From contig CAZYZQ010000045.1 of the NCBI GenBank assembly GCA_964652075.1, forward strand, positions 1 through 18,262: 18,262 nucleotides of DNA, written 5' to 3'. The notes beneath the pieces are model-generated. The model saw only the letters and a program-made list of their open reading frames with translations, was not told where the DNA came from and made no database searches. The translations under genes and the position numbers were made by a program. The stretch is from CAZYZQ01 sp964652075 (GTDB lineage Bacteria > Bacillota > Clostridia > Oscillospirales > Oscillospiraceae). Below, one piece after another: positions 16,049-18,262 of the stretch (position 1 is the first letter of the stretch; the number at the start of each line of letters is the position of its first letter).

Positions 16049-16078
16049 AGGTGCCGCTTCCATACGGAAGCGGCACCT
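16049..16078. terminator. Perfect 13-bp hairpin downstream of the hydrolase gene
   Basis: AGGTGCCGCTTCC (16049-16061) and GGAAGCGGCACCT (16066-16078) form a 13-bp stem with a 4-nt loop, 14 bases after the hydrolase stop on the minus strand. No T run follows on the minus strand (CAGCTTGTC), so it is a weak intrinsic terminator or an mRNA-stabilising 3' hairpin. Confidence 0.5.
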
Positions 16079-16092
16079 TGTACTGTTGAGGG

Positions 16093-17370
16093 TTACAGCC
16101 CCAATGGATAACGTGTTGCCAGCTCAAGGTCAGGAACGACATGCCCATAACAACCGTAACCGGGAGTCTTGGGAATATAGCGCATGACACAATGCTCCGA
16201 TGTAATGGCTCCGCTCAATGCTTTTTTCAGCCAGTCAATCAAAAAATAGGTGGGAGGGACATTCCCCAGATTTGGAATATTCTCCCGTACACCGCTGTGA
16301 TAGCCATCCTGGAAAAGCCACAACTCTTTCGGGCCAGGAATCAGATTGAACAACTTTTTTGTGTTTTCCAACGGAGTGACCGGGTCGAATTCACCGGTTG
16401 CAACCAAAAAAGGACGGTCAATTTGTGCCGCGTGATCCTCGTGGTGCCAGACGGAGGTAAAACGATCGAATTCCACCTCATCTTCGATGCCGGTCATGTA
16501 CATAAATACCTGCTTTGTGCGCAATCCGCCCGCTTCCATCTGGATGGAAAATGGATGATCTTTTGTACAATAGCAGGCAGCAAGGCCACCGGAGGCCTTG
16601 ATCCGTTTATCAGTGGCGAACAAGCGCATATTCCAGAAAGTACCCATGGAGAAGCCAACAGATACGATTTTATCCGCGTCAACCTCGGGGCGTTTGCAGA
16701 GCCAACTGACGCAGGCGCTGGCGGCTTGCTCATAATTGTCGTGTGTCACCTTTATGCCGCGCAGATTGCTGATGCCCTGCCCCGGACCGTCAATTACCAA
16801 TACATGGAAGCCACGCTTGATAAAGGGGTTGTTGGCAGGATCAATTGCAGTTTCCTTGCACATATCCATACCGGGAAGGAAAATACAGGTGGGAGCTTTT
16901 GGACGGCCGGGAATCATATGGAACAGGCCCTGAATGGATGTTCCATTCCATGGAATTTCAACGCGCTCTAATGGATAGTCGTTAATTGCACAGATCCGAT
17001 CATAGCAGCCCTCAAGACGGTCGTGGATTACGCGCTTATCCGGATTTCGATCTGTGAAAATCGCATGCTGCCCTGTATGGTAGATCCCGGCACATGCATG
17101 GTAGATATCGCGTGCGGTCAAGAGATCCCCATGTTCTTCTGCAAGGCGTGCAATCCGCTCCATACCGTTTGCTTTGCGGTAACAGGCAGCGGGGATTTGT
17201 TCGTGATTTGAAACACCCTCCGGAATAAAACGACCGTCAATTTCAAAAGCGTGCGTGCGTCCAGTGGTCTTGATGATGTAGTCCAGCAACCACTGTTGGC
17301 TGTCCTTTTTACGGGGCAAAAGGGAGCCGTTTGCGTGATAGGGCGAAAACTGAGAAGTGATCTCTGCCAT
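16093..17370 (-). CDS. Alpha/beta hydrolase with helical N-terminal domain (FrsA / 2,6-dihydropseudooxynicotine-hydrolase type)
   Basis: A 425-aa hydrolase. Residues about 1-130 are mostly helical, followed by a beta strand (LERVEIPWNGTSIQGLFHMIPG) and a catalytic alpha/beta core. The triad is visible: nucleophile S241 in GFSMG, acid D329 in GEFDPVTP and H358 in DGYHSG. The oxyanion region is FLPGMDM. This layout matches FrsA-like esterases and the C-C-cleaving 2,6-dihydropseudooxynicotine hydrolase family. The start at 17370 is chosen for AGGAGGA just upstream; an in-frame ATG at 17451 would place the operator palindrome inside the coding region. It lies 129 bp downstream of a LacI-type gene on the same strand. 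GC is visibly lower than in the genes to the left. Substrate unknown; an ester or a C-C bond in an aromatic or acyl compound is possible. Confidence 0.87.
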   Translation of the reverse strand: MAEITSQFSPYHANGSLLPRKKDSQQWLLDYIIKTTGRTHAFEIDGRFIPEGVSNHEQIPAACYRKANGMERIARLAEEHGDLLTARDIYHACAGIYHTGQHAIFTDRNPDKRVIHDRLEGCYDRICAINDYPLERVEIPWNGTSIQGLFHMIPGRPKAPTCIFLPGMDMCKETAIDPANNPFIKRGFHVLVIDGPGQGISNLRGIKVTHDNYEQAASACVSWLCKRPEVDADKIVSVGFSMGTFWNMRLFATDKRIKASGGLAACYCTKDHPFSIQMEAGGLRTKQVFMYMTGIEDEVEFDRFTSVWHHEDHAAQIDRPFLVATGEFDPVTPLENTKKLFNLIPGPKELWLFQDGYHSGVRENIPNLGNVPPTYFLIDWLKKALSGAITSEHCVMRYIPKTPGYGCYGHVVPDLELATRYPLGL

Positions 17371-17403
17371 GATTTGTTCCTCCTGCCATATGTATTGTCT
17401 CAA

Positions 17404-17427
17404 TATCGAACAACAAGATGTTCGATA
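17404..17427 (-). promoter_or_regulatory. Perfect 9+9 bp inverted repeat, candidate operator of the hydrolase gene
   Basis: TATCGAACA (17404-17412) and TGTTCGATA (17419-17427) form a perfect inverted repeat with a 6-nt spacer, 34 bases upstream of the hydrolase start. On the minus strand the central TTGTTG could be a -35 box with TACATA 16 bp downstream, so a bound regulator would block transcription. The LacI-family gene next door is the obvious candidate binder. Confidence 0.6.
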
Positions 17428-17449
17428 CATACAGACTACTCCAGAAAAC

Positions 17450-17492
17450 AAAAAAAGTCAAGTCATATTTTGCAAAATGCAAAAATGACTTG
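17450..17492 (-). terminator. Intrinsic terminator of the LacI-family gene
   Basis: CAAGTCAT (17459-17466) pairs with ATGACTTG (17485-17492), and inside it TTTTGC (17468-17473) pairs with GCAAAA (17479-17484), with one bulged base. On the minus strand this long stem is followed by seven T (bases 17456-17450). It begins eight bases past the regulator's stop codon and separates it from the hydrolase gene. Confidence 0.82.
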
Positions 17493-17499
17493 AACTTTG

Positions 17500-18262
17500 C
17501 TATAAGGCAGTTTGCGAAAAAGGAAAGAGATCAGGATGCGTAGAGCCGCGTAAGAAAATTTCACTGGGATGGAGGGCCAGATGCACAATTTCTTCTCCAC
17601 AGGACAACTGATTTAACGCTTGCATTGCAGCATATCCTACATCGGTCAGCAATTGTTTTGGCGCAGAAAGGAATGGGTAAGTGCTCCAAGGCATAGAGCA
17701 GCTGCCAACCACTGCAATGGCAATCTCTTCCGGAATTTTGATACCCTGCCGCTGCAAGACCTGCATACAGGTGATGGCACTGGCTTCGTGGACAAATAGC
17801 AGGGCATCGCAGGAAGAATGACGCTGGAAAAGTGTTTCCAACTGTTTTGATAATTCCTCGTAGTTGACAACCTGCGCATAGCAATCCTCCAGAAGAGGAA
17901 CGATCAAAGCATCCGTATGCGCTTCCAAAACAGCAGTGCGATACCCATCTTCTGCAAGAGAAGAGTATGTATGATTGCGGTTGTCTGCCGGGATAAAGAT
18001 AGGGTGACGTTTTCCACTCTCTAAAACAGCCTGTGTAATTCGTTTGGCATCATATGCAAAATCAACGCTGACATAGTATCCACCCGGTAAATCGGTATAT
18101 CGACCGCATTGCAGCACAGGATAACGGGAGTGCAGGTTTGCAATCAGATCCTGACGAATGCAATTTCCAAATAAGATTCCTTGTGCTTCACCGGCTTCCA
18201 TTTGGTGTGAGAAGGCTGCTTCCGAGTGTATCAACGCGTTCATCATAATGATTTCAATGCCG
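17500..18262 (-). CDS. LacI-family transcriptional regulator (N-terminally truncated by window edge)
   Basis: About 253 residues of the periplasmic-binding-protein-like sensor domain are visible; the frame stays open to the right edge (GIEIIMMN...), so the HTH lies outside. Typical LacI/GalR pieces are GILFGNC, PVLQCGRY, a YVSVDFAYDA segment (the 'V..D' effector-site region), GHRHPIFI-like SGKRHPIFIPADN, CDALLFVHEASAITCMQVLQRQGIKIPEEIAIAVVGS and the C-terminal FLRGSTHPDL, close to the usual LRxST ending. It probably binds a sugar or sugar derivative and represses the downstream hydrolase gene. The ATG at 18246 is internal, not the start. It is followed by a strong terminator, and the hydrolase then has its own promoter region. 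Confidence 0.9.
   Translation of the reverse strand, partial: GIEIIMMNALIHSEAAFSHQMEAGEAQGILFGNCIRQDLIANLHSRYPVLQCGRYTDLPGGYYVSVDFAYDAKRITQAVLESGKRHPIFIPADNRNHTYSSLAEDGYRTAVLEAHTDALIVPLLEDCYAQVVNYEELSKQLETLFQRHSSCDALLFVHEASAITCMQVLQRQGIKIPEEIAIAVVGSCSMPWSTYPFLSAPKQLLTDVGYAAMQALNQLSCGEEIVHLALHPSEIFLRGSTHPDLFPFSQTAL

Noticed and set aside
17371..17451. Upstream ATG at 17451 for the hydrolase
   Set aside because: The extension has no ribosome binding site and covers the operator-like palindrome; ATG 17370 has AGGAGGA.

Overview
The window looks like a chromosomal segment from a high-GC, Gram-positive gut anaerobe of the Clostridia (Oscillospiraceae-like). This rests on strong AGGAGG-type ribosome binding sites before almost every gene, sigma-A-like promoters, a lipoprotein solute-binding protein with an acidic tether, a DUF2975/YozG-type membrane-regulator pair and an M16C peptidase. 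The taxonomic call is inference; there is no rRNA or other marker except the C-terminal half of UvrA.

Left part (1-8370), ordinary chromosome: the 3' half of uvrA, then a convergent extracellular solute-binding lipoprotein (minus strand) with no permease genes beside it. Next comes a tightly overlapping three-gene operon (DUF2975-like membrane protein, small HTH regulator, lipoprotein), then a monocistronic 953-aa M16C zinc metallopeptidase.

Middle part (8374-15887), the interesting region: a compact catabolic island built around two alpha/beta pairs. Each beta protein is about 140-160 aa and resembles the C-glycoside deglycosidase beta subunit (DUF6379-type). Each is followed at once by a TIM-barrel sugar-isomerase-like alpha subunit with a conserved E-x-H, D, H, E metal-site pattern. 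Pair 1 heads a minus-strand operon: beta1, alpha1, cupin, cupin, beta-propeller lactonase. Pair 2 is on the plus strand behind an MFS transporter and a MurR/RpiR-type (HTH plus SIS) regulator. The two arms diverge from a 303-bp region with a promoter for each direction. The simplest reading is uptake of a (C-)glycoside or its 3-oxo derivative by the MFS protein, cleavage by one or both alpha/beta enzymes, and processing of the sugar product by cupins and lactonase under RpiR control. The Gfo/Idh/MocA oxidoreductase that normally makes the 3-oxo substrate is not in the window.

Right part (about 15890-18262), a lower-GC block (roughly 45-50% in sampled lines against 60-68% to the left): a possible small gene remnant, an alpha/beta hydrolase of the FrsA / 2,6-dihydropseudooxynicotine hydrolase type, and a LacI-family regulator running off the right edge, all on the minus strand. 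A perfect 9+9 bp inverted repeat upstream of the hydrolase is a good operator candidate. The block may be a separately acquired module, possibly acting on the aglycone or an ester side group.

No tRNA, rRNA, CRISPR array, transposase or riboswitch was recognised.
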